Assembly (NCBI RefSeq): GCF_000306235.2
Contig: NZ_AKWZ02000006.1
Coordinates: 1-64,000 of the forward strand
Direction: 5' to 3'
Length of the DNA: 64,000 nt
Source: Leptospira fainei serovar Hurstbridge str. BUT 6
Lineage (GTDB): Bacteria; Spirochaetota; Leptospiria; Leptospirales; Leptospiraceae
How positions within the stretch are numbered: the first letter of the stretch is position 1; each line of letters starts with the position of its first letter. Below, one piece after another: positions 37,550 through 50,639 of this stretch. The notes under the pieces are model-generated. The model was not told the origin of the DNA, searched no databases, and was given only the letters and a program-made list of their open reading frames with translations. The translations under genes and the position numbers were made by a program.

Positions 37550-39491
37550 TCTTGGACTCCAGCCTCTTGAATCCGATTTGGAGTTTAGAGACTCCTAATT
37601 TATTAACGAGAATATCCATGATCATTCTGCTCAAGAATAGCGACGTAAACAGGGAGGTGATAATCCCCCAACATAACGTGATCGCGAATCCTTTGATCGG
37701 TCCGTTCCCGAGTTTGATCATTAAAATCCCGGAAATCAAAGTGGTTACGTTACTGTCCACGATCGTCCAGAAAGCATTATCAAAACCTTGAGCGACGGCG
37801 GAAGTCACGTGTTTGCCCGCGCGTAATTCCTCTTTTATCCGCTCGTAGATAATGACGTTCGCATCCACAGCCATACCCACTGTAAGGATAATTCCGGCAA
37901 ATCCAGGAAGAGTCAGGGTAAAGCCCATTAAGGAAAGCAATGCCATTAATACGATCACGTTCACCAGTAGCGCGATGTCGGCGACCAATCCGGACAGTCT
38001 ATAAACTAACAGCATGAAGAGGATAACCAAACCGAAACCTAATAGAACGGCTTTCAAACCGACTTCGATGGATTCTATTCCCAATGTAGGTCCGATAAAT
38101 CTCATTTCCAGTACGCTTAAAGGAATCGGGAGCGCGCCTTCGCTAATTACGTTCGATAAATCGACTGCCTCTTCGCGGCTAAAATCCCCGTCGATCTGAG
38201 CGTTTCCTCCCGCAATCGGTCCTTTAATAACCGGAGCCGAGATAACTTTATCTCCCCAAACGATAGCGAGCTGACGGCCCACGTTTTTAGAGGTAATTTC
38301 AAAAAATTTCTCCGCACCGGCGGACGTAAGAGTAAACGAAACGAAATATCCGAGCCGGTTATTATCATATGAAGGTCTTGCGTCCCTCATATCCTTTCCA
38401 TCCAGCGCGATCGCTCTTTCCAAAACGATGAATTCGCGAGGTAGTAAAGGTGCTTTAGGATTTGCGCCGCGAGCCCAAAGCGCGTATAACTTATACTTTT
38501 CCGGAATATTATATTTCTTTTCTAGAGAATTCAGGAATTTATCCTGCTCGTCCTTTCCGAGTTTTTGTTTTACGATATTTTGAAATTTGACGATGTCCGT
38601 GTCTTCCCGCCTTTCTTCGGCGACCAATCGATTTTCTTCCGTATCGATTTGTGTTTGGAAAACTCCACGATTGTCGTTTTGGCTCTTTGGATCACGAGCC
38701 GGTTCTTTCAATCGGTATTCTACGGTTTCCGTATTCCGGATAATATCCAAAATTTGCGAAGAGTTGCTGACTCCCGGAAGAGAAACCTCGATTGAATCCT
38801 GGTCCTTCTGAATCCGGACCTGAGGTTCAGTCAAGTTTTGATTCGTAAGTCGGTTATCGATGATCAGCTTCGCTTTTTCCAACTCTATTAGTTTACGAGA
38901 TGGATTCAAAGAAAAATAACTTTCGATCTCCGCAAGCCGATCGCGAGCTTCCTTCTTTTCCTTATCGGAAAGTTTGGGATCTTCCGACTTCTTAGTAAGA
39001 TTCTCGATTTCCTTTGCGTAACTGTCCCGCAATTTGGATGCGTAGTCTTCGAAGTCGCCTTTTAGAACGACACGCATCCCGCCCTGTAAGTCCAAACCGA
39101 GCTTGATCGTAAGAGGTCGTTCTCCAAAGAAATATTCCTCAACCCATGTAGGCCGAAGTTTGTTCTTAGGTTCGAGAATCAATTCTTGGTTTTCTTGCGA
39201 AAGTTGATTGATCTTTGCCGAAGTGATAAATCTTCCGCGAACGAGATAATAATCCTTTTCCGGTAGTACGGAAGGATCGGGTTCGATCGACCAGGCTCCC
39301 GCCGGATTGTAATCGTTCTTCCAGCGTTCAGCGAATGTTTCTAGCGCTTTCTTTTTCTTTTCTTCCGGTAGTTCCCGAAATTCTTTCCGAATGGCCAGCT
39401 CCAATTCGCGAACCGCAAAGTTGGGATAGAGTAGCGTCAGCGAAGCGGCTACAACGAGTATGGGTACAATGATCCACTGAACCGATTTCAA
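37542..39491 (-). CDS. secD: protein translocase subunit SecD
   Basis: SecD partner of SecF, with a large periplasmic domain between helices 1 and 2. Seen: TIKLGLDLQGGMRVVLKGDF, VSLPGVSNSSQILDIIRNTETVEYRL, RQLAIVWGDKVISAPVI, and the transmembrane signature VGMAVDANVIIYERIKEELRAG. The 649-residue length is in the normal range. The periplasmic region includes a charged stretch rich in Lys/Glu (NLTKKSEDPKLSDKEKKEARD, about 170-190) that may be lineage-specific. It begins nine bases after the Lys-rich membrane protein gene. Confidence 0.95.
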   Translation of the reverse strand: MKSVQWIIVPILVVAASLTLLYPNFAVRELELAIRKEFRELPEEKKKKALETFAERWKNDYNPAGAWSIEPDPSVLPEKDYYLVRGRFITSAKINQLSQENQELILEPKNKLRPTWVEEYFFGERPLTIKLGLDLQGGMRVVLKGDFEDYASKLRDSYAKEIENLTKKSEDPKLSDKEKKEARDRLAEIESYFSLNPSRKLIELEKAKLIIDNRLTNQNLTEPQVRIQKDQDSIEVSLPGVSNSSQILDIIRNTETVEYRLKEPARDPKSQNDNRGVFQTQIDTEENRLVAEERREDTDIVKFQNIVKQKLGKDEQDKFLNSLEKKYNIPEKYKLYALWARGANPKAPLLPREFIVLERAIALDGKDMRDARPSYDNNRLGYFVSFTLTSAGAEKFFEITSKNVGRQLAIVWGDKVISAPVIKGPIAGGNAQIDGDFSREEAVDLSNVISEGALPIPLSVLEMRFIGPTLGIESIEVGLKAVLLGFGLVILFMLLVYRLSGLVADIALLVNVIVLMALLSLMGFTLTLPGFAGIILTVGMAVDANVIIYERIKEELRAGKHVTSAVAQGFDNAFWTIVDSNVTTLISGILMIKLGNGPIKGFAITLCWGIITSLFTSLFLSRMIMDILVNKLGVSKLQIGFKRLESKNV

Positions 39492-39500
39492 TTTTGGCTC

Positions 39501-40214
39501 CTAGTCTCTTCTCACTTTATTAATTGTCACCGGAGAACGCCGGGTGATACGGGGACCTCCCGCCCTTAGGCGATAGAGGGCAAATAGAACAATAAGTCCG
39601 AGTATAATGATCGGTTTTTTGTATTCGGAGAAGAAGGAGACAATCGTGCTCTGATCCTTTTGTTCGGCTGCCTTCCGTTTTTCTTCCTCTTTCTTCTTGT
39701 CCTGGCCCATCTTTAAGATGTCGCCCAACTTATCTTTAAAAGAGATATCTTCCTTTGGCATGGCAGCGGAAGTCTCCGTATAACCCGGAAGGTGACGCGG
39801 AGTCAGAGCGGTTTCTTCATTTACCCAATAAGGTTTCTGCAGATCCTTAAGCTCTTCTTTCTTTAAAGTTTTCTCGGAAGACGCATTTTCCGAATTCTTG
39901 GATTGTCCGTCGTCGCCAGGATGCGAATCATTCTTAGCGTCGTCTGGAATGCCGGTGGCTTCGATCTTCTTCTTTGTTTCCCCTTCTTTCTGCTCGACTC
40001 CATCGGGACGAACTTCGCCCGACTTACGCTTCTTGGAGCCTTTCTTCGATTTCTTTTTTTTGGGAACCTTCGCGGCTTGAGCCTTTTTACTGGCCGAAGT
40101 CGTCGCTTTTTTAGGCTCTGAAACCTTATCTAAAAAATCGATTTCCTCTCCGTCCTGGCTAAAAACCGGGAAGGAGATTAAAAATGAAAGGAGGAGGCAT
40201 AGGATCTTGTTCAT
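39501..40214 (-). CDS. Lys-rich single-span membrane protein of the yajC-secDF operon
   Basis: A 237-residue protein with a cleavable-looking signal peptide (MNKILCLLLSFLISFPVFSQ). A very basic, low-complexity region (KVPKKKKSKKGSKKRKSGE) follows, then a Ser/Glu/Lys-rich spacer, a short conserved-looking block (PYWVNEETALTPRHLPGYTETS), and one C-terminal membrane helix (KKPIIILGLIVLFALYRL) with a basic tail. I recognise no domain. It is embedded between yajC and secD with gaps of 45 and 9 bp, which suggests a role near the Sec accessory complex. That role is inferred from position only. Confidence 0.75.
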   Translation of the reverse strand: MNKILCLLLSFLISFPVFSQDGEEIDFLDKVSEPKKATTSASKKAQAAKVPKKKKSKKGSKKRKSGEVRPDGVEQKEGETKKKIEATGIPDDAKNDSHPGDDGQSKNSENASSEKTLKKEELKDLQKPYWVNEETALTPRHLPGYTETSAAMPKEDISFKDKLGDILKMGQDKKKEEEKRKAAEQKDQSTIVSFFSEYKKPIIILGLIVLFALYRLRAGGPRITRRSPVTINKVRRD

Positions 40215-40259
40215 AATCTCACCGTATTCACTACTATACCTATCGGAAGGACGGCGGTT

Positions 40260-40607
40260 TTACCCTTCCTTCTTCTTTATAATGGTGCTTGCATTAAAGG
40301 TCACATTCGTATCTTTTGCGATTGCGATAACGACGACCTCGTTATTTTCCTTAAACTCCACCACTTTACCGTGAATTCCTGAAGAAGTCACGACCGTATC
40401 ACCTTTTTGTAGGCTTTCGATCATAGCTTTCCGCTTTTTTTCCTCGTTTCTTTGAGGGCGAATTACGAGGAAATACATGATCACAAACATGACCGCGATC
40501 ATTCCGTAAGGGGACGTTAATAACGAAAGAGGATTACTCGCGGAAGGGGCGGCTCCACCGTCGGCGGCTTGAGCTAGTATAAATAGTGTGTTTAAGTCGA
40601 ATTGCAT
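40260..40607 (-). CDS. yajC: preprotein translocase accessory subunit YajC
   Basis: A 115-residue membrane protein accompanying SecDF. One helix (TSPYGMIAVMFVIMYFLVI) is followed by the family signature RPQRNEEKKRKAMIESLQKGDTVVTSSGIHGKVV and a small beta domain. The N-terminal stretch before the helix is rich in Ala/Gly/Ser. It is first in the Sec part of the long minus-strand run, 58 bp after trpD. Confidence 0.93.
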   Translation of the reverse strand: MQFDLNTLFILAQAADGGAAPSASNPLSLLTSPYGMIAVMFVIMYFLVIRPQRNEEKKRKAMIESLQKGDTVVTSSGIHGKVVEFKENNEVVVIAIAKDTNVTFNASTIIKKKEG

Positions 40608-40665
40608 AGTTATAACCCTAAATAAGATCTTTTTCTATTCGGTTTGGGACCAGTATTTTCCCAAC

Positions 40666-41676
40666 CTACCGTTTGGTAATTAAATTTTGAAAGAACTGCT
40701 TGGTTTTTCCACTAACAAGCTGTTCTAACGCGATTTTATATCCTTCTTCGATTGTGGAAACCTTGCCCATGACGAATAATCCGGCTCCCGCGTTCAAGGC
40801 TACTGCATGAGTGCCGGCTATTTTCTCGCCATCTATAATTTTACGCGCTAAGCCTTCGGCCTGGTCCGGTCCCGCAGTAAAGACTTCCGCAGGATTCAAC
40901 TCTCCGAGGGCTAGAGTTTTGGGATCGAAATCTTTCCGCGAAATAACCCCGTCTTCTAGCAATGTATAATCGGTGGTTTCAAAAATAGAGAACTCATCAA
41001 GCCCGTCTCTGGAATGGCAAACCAGAGCTTTTCGTAAGCCCAATCCCTGAAGAACGCGGATCAGAGTTTCCATAAGTTCCGGTTCGTACACTCCGATGAT
41101 TTGATATTGCGGAGAAAACGGATTACTGAGTGGTCCGATCATATTAAACAAAGTGCGAAAACCCAATTCTTTCCTGACCGGACCGGCGAATTTCATGGAT
41201 GGGTGCCACATAGGCGCAAATAGGAAAGTAAATCCGCTGGAAACGAGATGGGATTCCACTTCTTCCTGTGTCTTTTCGGTGTTATAGCCCAAGCGCGTAA
41301 GAATATCGCTGGAACCGGTATGAGAAGAAACGGATCGATTCCCGTGCTTAGCGACCTTCAATCCGAGGGAAGCCAAAACAATGGCGGATAAAGTGGAAAT
41401 ATTAACGGTCCCTTTTCCATCGCCTCCGGTCCCGCATGTATCCAGCATATCGAACGGAAAAACTGTCTTCGGCTTTAATGCGTTCTTGCGAAGCGCCAAG
41501 GAAAAACCCAAAAGTTCGTCTGCAGTCTCCCCTTTTGCACGAATCGCCGTTAGAAACGATGCCAATAAAATTTCCGACACCTGACCTTTCATCACGTCGT
41601 TCATTACGCTTTCGGCTTCCGAAACTGTAAGTGATTTGCGATCCAGAACTTTAAGTATTGCGTTTCTAATTTCCAT
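40666..41676 (-). CDS. trpD: anthranilate phosphoribosyltransferase TrpD
   Basis: It joins anthranilate to PRPP in tryptophan synthesis. Seen: LDTCGTGGDGKGTVNIST (PRPP-binding glycine loop, about 78-95), KHGNRSVSSHTGSSDILTRLG, FAPMWHPSMKFAGPVRKELGFRTLFNMIGPLSNP, and HSRDGLDEFS. Length 336 is normal. It overlaps pgsA by 11 bp. The other trp genes are not nearby, so this is an isolated pathway gene in a cell-envelope operon. Confidence 0.95.
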   Translation of the reverse strand: MEIRNAILKVLDRKSLTVSEAESVMNDVMKGQVSEILLASFLTAIRAKGETADELLGFSLALRKNALKPKTVFPFDMLDTCGTGGDGKGTVNISTLSAIVLASLGLKVAKHGNRSVSSHTGSSDILTRLGYNTEKTQEEVESHLVSSGFTFLFAPMWHPSMKFAGPVRKELGFRTLFNMIGPLSNPFSPQYQIIGVYEPELMETLIRVLQGLGLRKALVCHSRDGLDEFSIFETTDYTLLEDGVISRKDFDPKTLALGELNPAEVFTAGPDQAEGLARKIIDGEKIAGTHAVALNAGAGLFVMGKVSTIEEGYKIALEQLVSGKTKQFFQNLITKR

Positions 41677-42400
41677 TCTTGCCGAATGCCCTCCGGATTG
41701 CGATAGGTCGTAGAACTTCTCTATTCGATATTAAATAACGAAGGCCCGATAGGACAGTGATAAATGTCGTAATCAACATCCCGAAATAAGGGACGAACCC
41801 GCCCAGGCCAAAAACCAAATCGCCCCAATTAGGCACACCCTGTTCTTTCCAAGCGGCAAAAAATGCGGAGGCGTTCTCGGATGCGATTCCGAAGACGGTA
41901 AATCCGGCTTCCTTACCGCTATGGTAAACTTCGTTGATCAAGATTCTTTTTTTAGAGGATACCAGTATAAAGAAAATCAATATTAGAATAATTGCACCCA
42001 TTTGAAACGCCGTCTTGACTTTGCCGAGCATAGTAGTACGAATAGAACTGCCTTGACGAATCGCCAAATAACGGAGAGTCGTAATCAGCATATCCCTTCC
42101 TACAATTAGAAGGACCATCCAGAGCTCGATCTGTTCGTGCAAAAAAATGAACGTGGTAAAACATCCGACGACGATGATTTTGTCCGCGAGAGGATCCAAA
42201 AATTTCCCGAATTCGGTTTCTTGTTTCCATTTTCGTGCAAGATACCCGTCGACAAAATCGGTTATGGAAGCCGCCGCAAACAGCAAAAGAGCCGCAACAT
42301 GAAATACCGGTTCTTTCTGATATAAAAACCATATAAAAAACGGCAAGGAAACGACTCGGAGAACCGTCAAAGTATTGGGAATGTTAATATTAGAGTTCAA
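41666..42400 (-). CDS. pgsA: CDP-diacylglycerol-glycerol-3-phosphate 3-phosphatidyltransferase PgsA
   Basis: It makes phosphatidylglycerol phosphate, the precursor of phosphatidylglycerol (the lipid donor used by Lgt). The CDP-alcohol phosphotransferase motif is complete: DFVDGYLARKWKQETEFGKFLDPLADK (D-G-x2-A-R-x8-G-x3-D-x3-D, about 45-68). It has about six hydrophobic segments. The 244-residue length exceeds that of many PgsA proteins (about 180-200). The extra is a segment of about 50 residues before the last helix (GKEAGFTVFGIASENASAFF). The start is TTG overlapping the rimO stop codon (TTGA). Confidence 0.92.
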   Translation of the reverse strand: MNSNINIPNTLTVLRVVSLPFFIWFLYQKEPVFHVAALLLFAAASITDFVDGYLARKWKQETEFGKFLDPLADKIIVVGCFTTFIFLHEQIELWMVLLIVGRDMLITTLRYLAIRQGSSIRTTMLGKVKTAFQMGAIILILIFFILVSSKKRILINEVYHSGKEAGFTVFGIASENASAFFAAWKEQGVPNWGDLVFGLGGFVPYFGMLITTFITVLSGLRYLISNREVLRPIAIRRAFGKNGN

Positions 42401-43722
42401 ACGTTCGACCAGGTTCCCATCATATCGTATTCGTAAAAGGATTCGATTTTCACTTTTCCTATCGCGCCCGGTTTGAGACTAACGTCTTCCACATATACGA
42501 TTTCGTCTATTTCCGGCGCGTCTTGCAATCGCCGAACCACGGCGGAACCGTCTTCGATTCCGTCAACAATCGCCGGATAGACTTTACCGATGCGCGACTC
42601 ATGGATCTCCTGCAAAATCTTTAAATGAGCTTCACGAACCATATTGATTCGCTTCGCCTTTTCTTTTTCGGATACGGTCTGCTGTAATTCGGCGCCCTTA
42701 GTTCCTTCCTGAGGGGAATAGGAGAACAAATTCACTTTTTCAGGACGGGTCTCATCGATGAATCTCAAAATTTCATCCACGTCTTCTCCGGTTTCGCCGG
42801 GATATCCTAGAATGAAAGATGTCCGAATTTCCAGATCCGGCCGGATTTCTCGCGCGAGAGAATACAAGTCCTTGAACGCGGAATAATTTCCGCTTCTATT
42901 CATCGATTTCAAAACACGCTCGGAAACGTGCTGCAAGGGCGATTCCAAATACGGAGCTATTTTGGGAATTTCACCCATCAATCTTACGATTTTTTCGGTC
43001 TTCTTATCAGGATACAGATAAAGTAGCCTCAATATCTCCAAACCTTCCACTTCGGAAACCTTTCGGATCATTTCCAGAAGAAGGTCGCTATCCTTTCCGT
43101 AATAAACGGTATCTTGCGAAACGAGACAAATCTCTTTTGCACCGGCAGCGATCGCCCGTTTGGTGTCTCGAAGGATATCGTCCATAGGAGAATCCTGAAA
43201 CTTTCCGCGCAAAGACGGAATAATACAAAATCCGCAACCGCGATTGCATCCGTCCGAAACTTTTACGTACGCATAGGGTTTCGAATAGTTTTCGATATTG
43301 GGAGAAAGTTTCATTCTCTCGATAAGCTCTGCGTTAAATTCCGGATTCGGAACCGCATTCAATTCTCTGCGGAACGCTTCTCGAATTATCTTACCCGCTT
43401 GGGCATATTTCCCGGTTCCAAATACGAGATCAACTTCCGGAATTTCTGCCGAAATATCCTTGGGGTATCTTTCCGCAAAACACCCGACCACAACGAGTTT
43501 TTGGCCCTCCTGTTTTTTGGCATGAGCCGCACCCAGGATAGTTTGGATCGTTTCTTCCGTTGCCGACCGAATGAATGTACAGGTATTTATCAGATGAAAG
43601 TCCGATTCTTCCGGCTTTGTAGCGGGGACAAATCCTTCCTCCAAAAGAGAATGATGCATGCTCATGGAGTCCACGGTATTCTTCGGACATCCGAGCGTAG
43701 TGATGTAAAACTTCTTATCCAA
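42397..43722 (-). CDS. rimO: ribosomal protein S12 methylthiotransferase RimO
   Basis: A radical-SAM enzyme that methylthiolates an Asp of ribosomal protein S12. The N-terminal domain (UPF0004) starts FYITTLGCPKNTVDS and carries three cluster Cys; the radical-SAM motif is CNRGCGFCIIPSLRGKFQ (about 147-160). ILGYPGETGEDVDEILRFI and a C-terminal TRAM domain follow. The wording CxxGCxFCIIPxxRG and the 441-residue length fit RimO better than MiaB. It is eight bases after the rodZ-like gene and overlaps pgsA. Confidence 0.92.
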   Translation of the reverse strand: MDKKFYITTLGCPKNTVDSMSMHHSLLEEGFVPATKPEESDFHLINTCTFIRSATEETIQTILGAAHAKKQEGQKLVVVGCFAERYPKDISAEIPEVDLVFGTGKYAQAGKIIREAFRRELNAVPNPEFNAELIERMKLSPNIENYSKPYAYVKVSDGCNRGCGFCIIPSLRGKFQDSPMDDILRDTKRAIAAGAKEICLVSQDTVYYGKDSDLLLEMIRKVSEVEGLEILRLLYLYPDKKTEKIVRLMGEIPKIAPYLESPLQHVSERVLKSMNRSGNYSAFKDLYSLAREIRPDLEIRTSFILGYPGETGEDVDEILRFIDETRPEKVNLFSYSPQEGTKGAELQQTVSEKEKAKRINMVREAHLKILQEIHESRIGKVYPAIVDGIEDGSAVVRRLQDAPEIDEIVYVEDVSLKPGAIGKVKIESFYEYDMMGTWSNV

Positions 43723-43730
43723 CAGGCCTA

Positions 43731-44867
43731 CTACTCGCCCAGCTCCTTGATGATAAATTGCGTGCTATCGTAAGGATTTGGGGTTTTAACAAAAACTTTC
43801 TTCACCAATTTTCCGGGACGTCCCAAGACGATTTTCGTCTTTCCGTTTTGGATCATTTCCACTGCGGACCCGTCTCCGACTTTCAATTCCAATCGGTCTT
43901 TCGCTTCCAGGGATCTGGTTTCCCCGTTTTGAACTAATCCTCTAAAACCCATTTGACCGTCGATGATGAACTCTGCGTAGCTAGGTTTAGAGAAAAATAA
44001 TGTTACCTGAATCGGAACGTCTCCCAACGTTTTCGTTGAATTTGAATCTTCCGTTCCGGTTTTTTGCGCCGTTCCGTTTCCTGGACGCTCCTCTTCATTT
44101 AGGGAAACCAGTACTTTTGCCGAACTTCCCGTCACACTTTGCGCGGCAATTCTGATACTGCGACGCAAGGAGGAAATTTCCGGAATAGAATAGCTTAGCA
44201 CTTTCTCCTGCCCTTCGGCAAGTTTAAATTTATGAACGCTTAACTCCGGGTATACGTTGAACCCTAATAATGCGGTATTGGAATCGCTACCTTGTTCAAC
44301 TCCGGTGATAAACAATTTACATTGTTGATTCGATACGCTGAAGCTTACACCTTGATTCGTGGTTAAAATAAAACTTTCAGGACGGGTTTCCGGCAAGGAA
44401 CGGTTCACAAAATCGATATTTTCGGGAATTTCAAGTTTACGACGACTACCTTCGGATACCTCCTCATCGCCGGATGAACCGTCGAAAACGAATGTAAACA
44501 GAAGAAAACCCGCAATTACTATCATCAAAGCCGATACCGCGGTTATGATTTTATTTTTATCTATGTTTAAATCATAATAGAACGAGGAGGTCGGACGAGT
44601 TAACTCTTCTAAAGGAGCTTGAGACTCTTCGATTTTTTCCCCTCTATATAAATTCACGAGCATTCCGGTGTCTAATTTAAGGTAACTACCGTAGTTCTTT
44701 AAGAAGCCGATCGTGAACGTCTCACCGGGGAACTGAGCATAGTCTTCGGTTTCCAATGCAAGGATGTATTTAACCGAGATATTTGTGTCCTTAGACACGT
44801 CCTTTACTGTAAGTTTTTTTTCCTCCCTAGCCTCCCTAAGGATCTGCCCTACACGCTTCTGATTCAA
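43731..44867 (-). CDS. RodZ-like helix-turn-helix membrane protein
   Basis: The N-terminal 75 residues form an Xre-type helix-turn-helix ([29 protein letters not shown] and [18 protein letters not shown]), as in RodZ, which links MreB to the cell-shape machinery. One membrane helix (about 110-130) and a long periplasmic part end in a beta domain (DUF4115-like; [30 protein letters not shown]). Total 378 residues. The start is TTG with AGGAGAG six bases upstream, a strong ribosome site. The neighbours rimO and pgsA are also common near rodZ in other bacteria. Confidence 0.82.
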   Translation of the reverse strand: MNQKRVGQILREAREEKKLTVKDVSKDTNISVKYILALETEDYAQFPGETFTIGFLKNYGSYLKLDTGMLVNLYRGEKIEESQAPLEELTRPTSSFYYDLNIDKNKIITAVSALMIVIAGFLLFTFVFDGSSGDEEVSEGSRRKLEIPENIDFVNRSLPETRPESFILTTNQGVSFSVSNQQCKLFITGVEQGSDSNTALLGFNVYPELSVHKFKLAEGQEKVLSYSIPEISSLRRSIRIAAQSVTGSSAKVLVSLNEEERPGNGTAQKTGTEDSNSTKTLGDVPIQVTLFFSKPSYAEFIIDGQMGFRGLVQNGETRSLEAKDRLELKVGDGSAVEMIQNGKTKIVLGRPGKLVKKVFVKTPNPYDSTQFIIKELGE

Positions 44868-44893
44868 TTCTGCTCTCCTTTTCCGGGGAAGTT

Positions 44894-45628
44894 TTATTCT
44901 TCCGACACCAAGGGGTTATTTACGATTTTTGCATTTCCATCCGGGCGAAAATTAAACTGACCGTCTTCGACGTCAGCGTTTCTATCCCAACCGGAAAATT
45001 CCACGGTAGTCGTCTTACCTCTACCATCGCTTGCCACGGCTCTCTTGATCAGGAAATTTTCCTCATCGACGTAGAGAGTCATCGTTTCATACCCGCCGAT
45101 CTTTTCCCGTTGCTCGAGAGCTAAAACAAAATATTTCCGATTGTCTTTGGGAGAAATCTGGGGTTGTTCGATCGAATCGAACTTATAATGATACTTTCTA
45201 AAAATACGAGACAATCCTTCTTCAGTTACCGAAGCGAAGATCGGTCCCGACTTATTGGATTTATTTAAAGTTAAATCCTGTTTTCCGACCGCGTTTAATC
45301 TCTTAATAAAAATCCATAGGGTCTTTCCGTCCGAAACGATTTCATCGCCGGCAGGATCGGAAAACTCGTAACGGATCTTGCCACCCTTCTTATAATAGCA
45401 GACACCCTTCATCGAACGGGTCTTTTTGTTGGACTCCGTCTGAATGACAAAATCGGCTTTATAGGATTTGATTTCGGAAAAGGTTTTCCGAACCTTCTTC
45501 ACCACTTCCGAAGGAGAATTCCAGCCATGCTTGGCGGAAGATTGAGCCTCGAGTCCCCATGCCGTCAGGAGCAAGGCAAGTCCCAAAACTGAAACGTTAA
45601 GAACTTGGAAAATTGTACGATCTTTCAT
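44894..45628 (-). CDS. lolA: LolA-like outer-membrane lipoprotein carrier protein
   Basis: LolA carries lipoproteins across the periplasm to the outer membrane. The ATG at 45628 gives a good signal peptide ending at WGLEA (about residue 25). An in-frame GTG at 45733 would add 35 basic residues in front and is less convincing. The mature part fits the LolA/LolB fold: [23 protein letters not shown] at the start, [34 protein letters not shown] (the half-barrel), and [21 protein letters not shown] at the end. It follows ftsK closely. Identification is by fold-level pattern, so I hold it slightly below the housekeeping genes. Confidence 0.8.
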   Translation of the reverse strand: MKDRTIFQVLNVSVLGLALLLTAWGLEAQSSAKHGWNSPSEVVKKVRKTFSEIKSYKADFVIQTESNKKTRSMKGVCYYKKGGKIRYEFSDPAGDEIVSDGKTLWIFIKRLNAVGKQDLTLNKSNKSGPIFASVTEEGLSRIFRKYHYKFDSIEQPQISPKDNRKYFVLALEQREKIGGYETMTLYVDEENFLIKRAVASDGRGKTTTVEFSGWDRNADVEDGQFNFRPDGNAKIVNNPLVSEE

Positions 45629-45738
45629 TTTCAAGAAAAAAGCCGAGATTTTTTTTCCAGGATGGAGAGTATCGGCCCGCCTGTCACTTGGTTTCTTTTT
45701 TCTCTGGGAAAAACCCGGAAGCCTAAAATTCACTCAAT

Positions 45739-48543
<2,805 letters not shown>

Positions 48544-48851
48544 ACTTCCTAAAAATCGGCATCTTCGCGAGAAAGGAAAAGAGACTTAATCAAGGGGAAT
48601 CGGCAGTTTTTTCAATTTAGAGGAGGAAGCTATTTCCATTTGAGAAAATAGCCTAGCGTCTAAAAAAAAGTTCGGAGAGTAGAATTTGCTCAGGCAAACC
48701 CCACCCTTGTGGGCGGGGGCCGGAGCGAAGCGGTGGAAAAATCCGACTACCATGAAACAAATCTTCAGGCAAGTAGTTTTCCAAAAGCGAATTCGGGAGG
48801 AGCTCCTACGGAATTAGGATGCTGCACACAAAGTAGAGAAAGCTTCCGATT
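48544..48851. other. 308-bp intergenic region upstream of ftsK
   Basis: It holds a complete dispersed repeat (48699-48809) and otherwise A/T-rich sequence where the ftsK promoter must lie. No convincing open frame; I cannot place a promoter with confidence. Confidence 0.5.
48699..48809 (+). repeat. dispersed intergenic repeat, copy C
   Basis: It begins CCCCACCC-TTGT-GGGCGGGGGCCGGAGCG and ends GGAGGAGCTCCTAC. The ends match copies B and D; the 60 or so bases between differ more. Its hairpin at the left end and the palindrome AGGAGCTCCT at the right end are both self-complementary. Confidence 0.8.
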
Positions 48852-49286
<435 letters not shown>

Positions 49287-49300
49287 GAGGTTGAGATCCT

Positions 49301-50599
49301 TCACTTCGGATATGAAAACGATTCGAAGATTTTTTTAAGTTTTTCTTCTTCCTTGGCATTCATTTTTGCCAGGACGGATAAATGTAATTTAGGAAGTGCG
49401 AAAATTTTCTTCGCCAAAGAATTCAGTTCATCCAAAGTTACGGAGTGAATTTCTCGAATCCGCTCCTCTAATGTGTAATACTTTCCGTAATACATCTCTT
49501 GAAAGGCGATATTATTCATTCTACTTTCGGTGTGCTCGTATCCGATCGATAAGCTTCCTTCGTGATTGGTTTGCGCATCCGCGAGTTCCGAAGGTGTGAT
49601 CCCAAGATCTAGGAAAATTCTTAATTCTTCCAAAATCAAAGTTAGGGATTCTAAAAACCTCTCTTTCGACGAAGAGCAAACGATCGAAGTAATTCCCATA
49701 TCGCTATAAGAAGAAGGATAGCTCGTAATATGATAGCAGAGACCTTTTTCTTCCCTAATTTTCTGAAAGAGTCTAGAAGACATTCCCCCGCCGAGAATAT
49801 GGGTCATAAGAGAAAGACGAGTTGCAGTGTGAAAACTTCTCGGACTCCCTTCTCCACCAAGAATAAAATATGCCTGTTCGGTTTCTTTGTTTCCTTTGCG
49901 GAAATATCCGAATGCCTTTTGAGGCGTTTCAAAACGAGCGGTCAACCTTCGATTCGTTTTTACGGAAAAATATTTTTCCACGGTTTTGAGAATCCATTCC
50001 GGTTCATAATCGCCCGAAATCGAAAGAATCATGTTTCCGGAGTGATAATATTTCTCGTAAAATGCTCTCAGCGATTTAGAAGTAACCGCTTTGATACTTT
50101 TTTCCGTTCCGATAATATCTCGTCCTAAGGCATTTTCAGGAAAGAAATTATTATAATAGAAATCATGAACTCCGTCTTCGGGAGAATCTTCATAGCCTTT
50201 CATCTCCTCCAAGACCACTTCCGCTTCCGTCTTAATATCCTGATCTCGAAGCAAAGGAAGAAATATCATTTCTGAAAGTAGTTCCAATCCGAGTTCGATA
50301 TCTCGAGATGCTAAAGTCGCGTGAAAATAAGTGTACTCGCGAGAAGTAGCTGCGTTCGAATACGCACCCACCCTTTCCCAATCTTCGGCCTGTTGTTTTG
50401 CCGTTCTCTTTTGGGTGTCTTTGAACAACATATGTTCTAGGAAATGGCAATAGCCCGCTTCTTCCGGACTTTCCGATCTGGACCCGACTCTTACATATAC
50501 ACCGAGAGATACGCTAACAGTATAAGGTGCACGTTGGAACAGAACGGTGATACCGTTCTCTAATTCTATCTTATGCGTTTGTTCTTCTTTTAAAGTCAA
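49301..50599 (-). CDS. M16 family zinc peptidase (pitrilysin/MPP type)
   Basis: A 432-residue member of the processing-peptidase family. It keeps the inverted zinc motif HFLEHMLF (HxxEH, about 47-51) with the third ligand in EAVVLEEMKGYEDSPED. The second half has the glycine loop GGGMSSRLFQKIREEKGLCY. No signal peptide, so it is cytoplasmic. The same gene commonly follows pnp in other bacteria; its natural substrate is unclear. It begins with TTG at 50599, after a strong hairpin that separates it from pnp. Confidence 0.9.
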   Translation of the reverse strand: MTLKEEQTHKIELENGITVLFQRAPYTVSVSLGVYVRVGSRSESPEEAGYCHFLEHMLFKDTQKRTAKQQAEDWERVGAYSNAATSREYTYFHATLASRDIELGLELLSEMIFLPLLRDQDIKTEAEVVLEEMKGYEDSPEDGVHDFYYNNFFPENALGRDIIGTEKSIKAVTSKSLRAFYEKYYHSGNMILSISGDYEPEWILKTVEKYFSVKTNRRLTARFETPQKAFGYFRKGNKETEQAYFILGGEGSPRSFHTATRLSLMTHILGGGMSSRLFQKIREEKGLCYHITSYPSSYSDMGITSIVCSSSKERFLESLTLILEELRIFLDLGITPSELADAQTNHEGSLSIGYEHTESRMNNIAFQEMYYGKYYTLEERIREIHSVTLDELNSLAKKIFALPKLHLSVLAKMNAKEEEKLKKIFESFSYPK

Positions 50600-50610
50600 T
50601 GTGAGGGAAA

Positions 50611-50631
50611 GCCGGCGTCGATCCCGCCGGC
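50611..50631 (-). other. GC-rich hairpin between pnp and M16 gene
   Basis: GCCGGCG (50611-50617) and CGCCGGC (50625-50631) form a perfect 7-bp all-GC stem with a 7-base loop in the 40-bp gap between the pnp stop and the downstream TTG start. No U tract follows, so it is more likely a mRNA stabiliser or processing site than a terminator. Confidence 0.6.
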
Positions 50632-50639
50632 CGATAAGA

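Noticed and set aside
43114..43773. 219-codon open frame opposite rimO
   Set aside because: Composition is that of an antisense shadow; rimO motifs are intact on the other strand.
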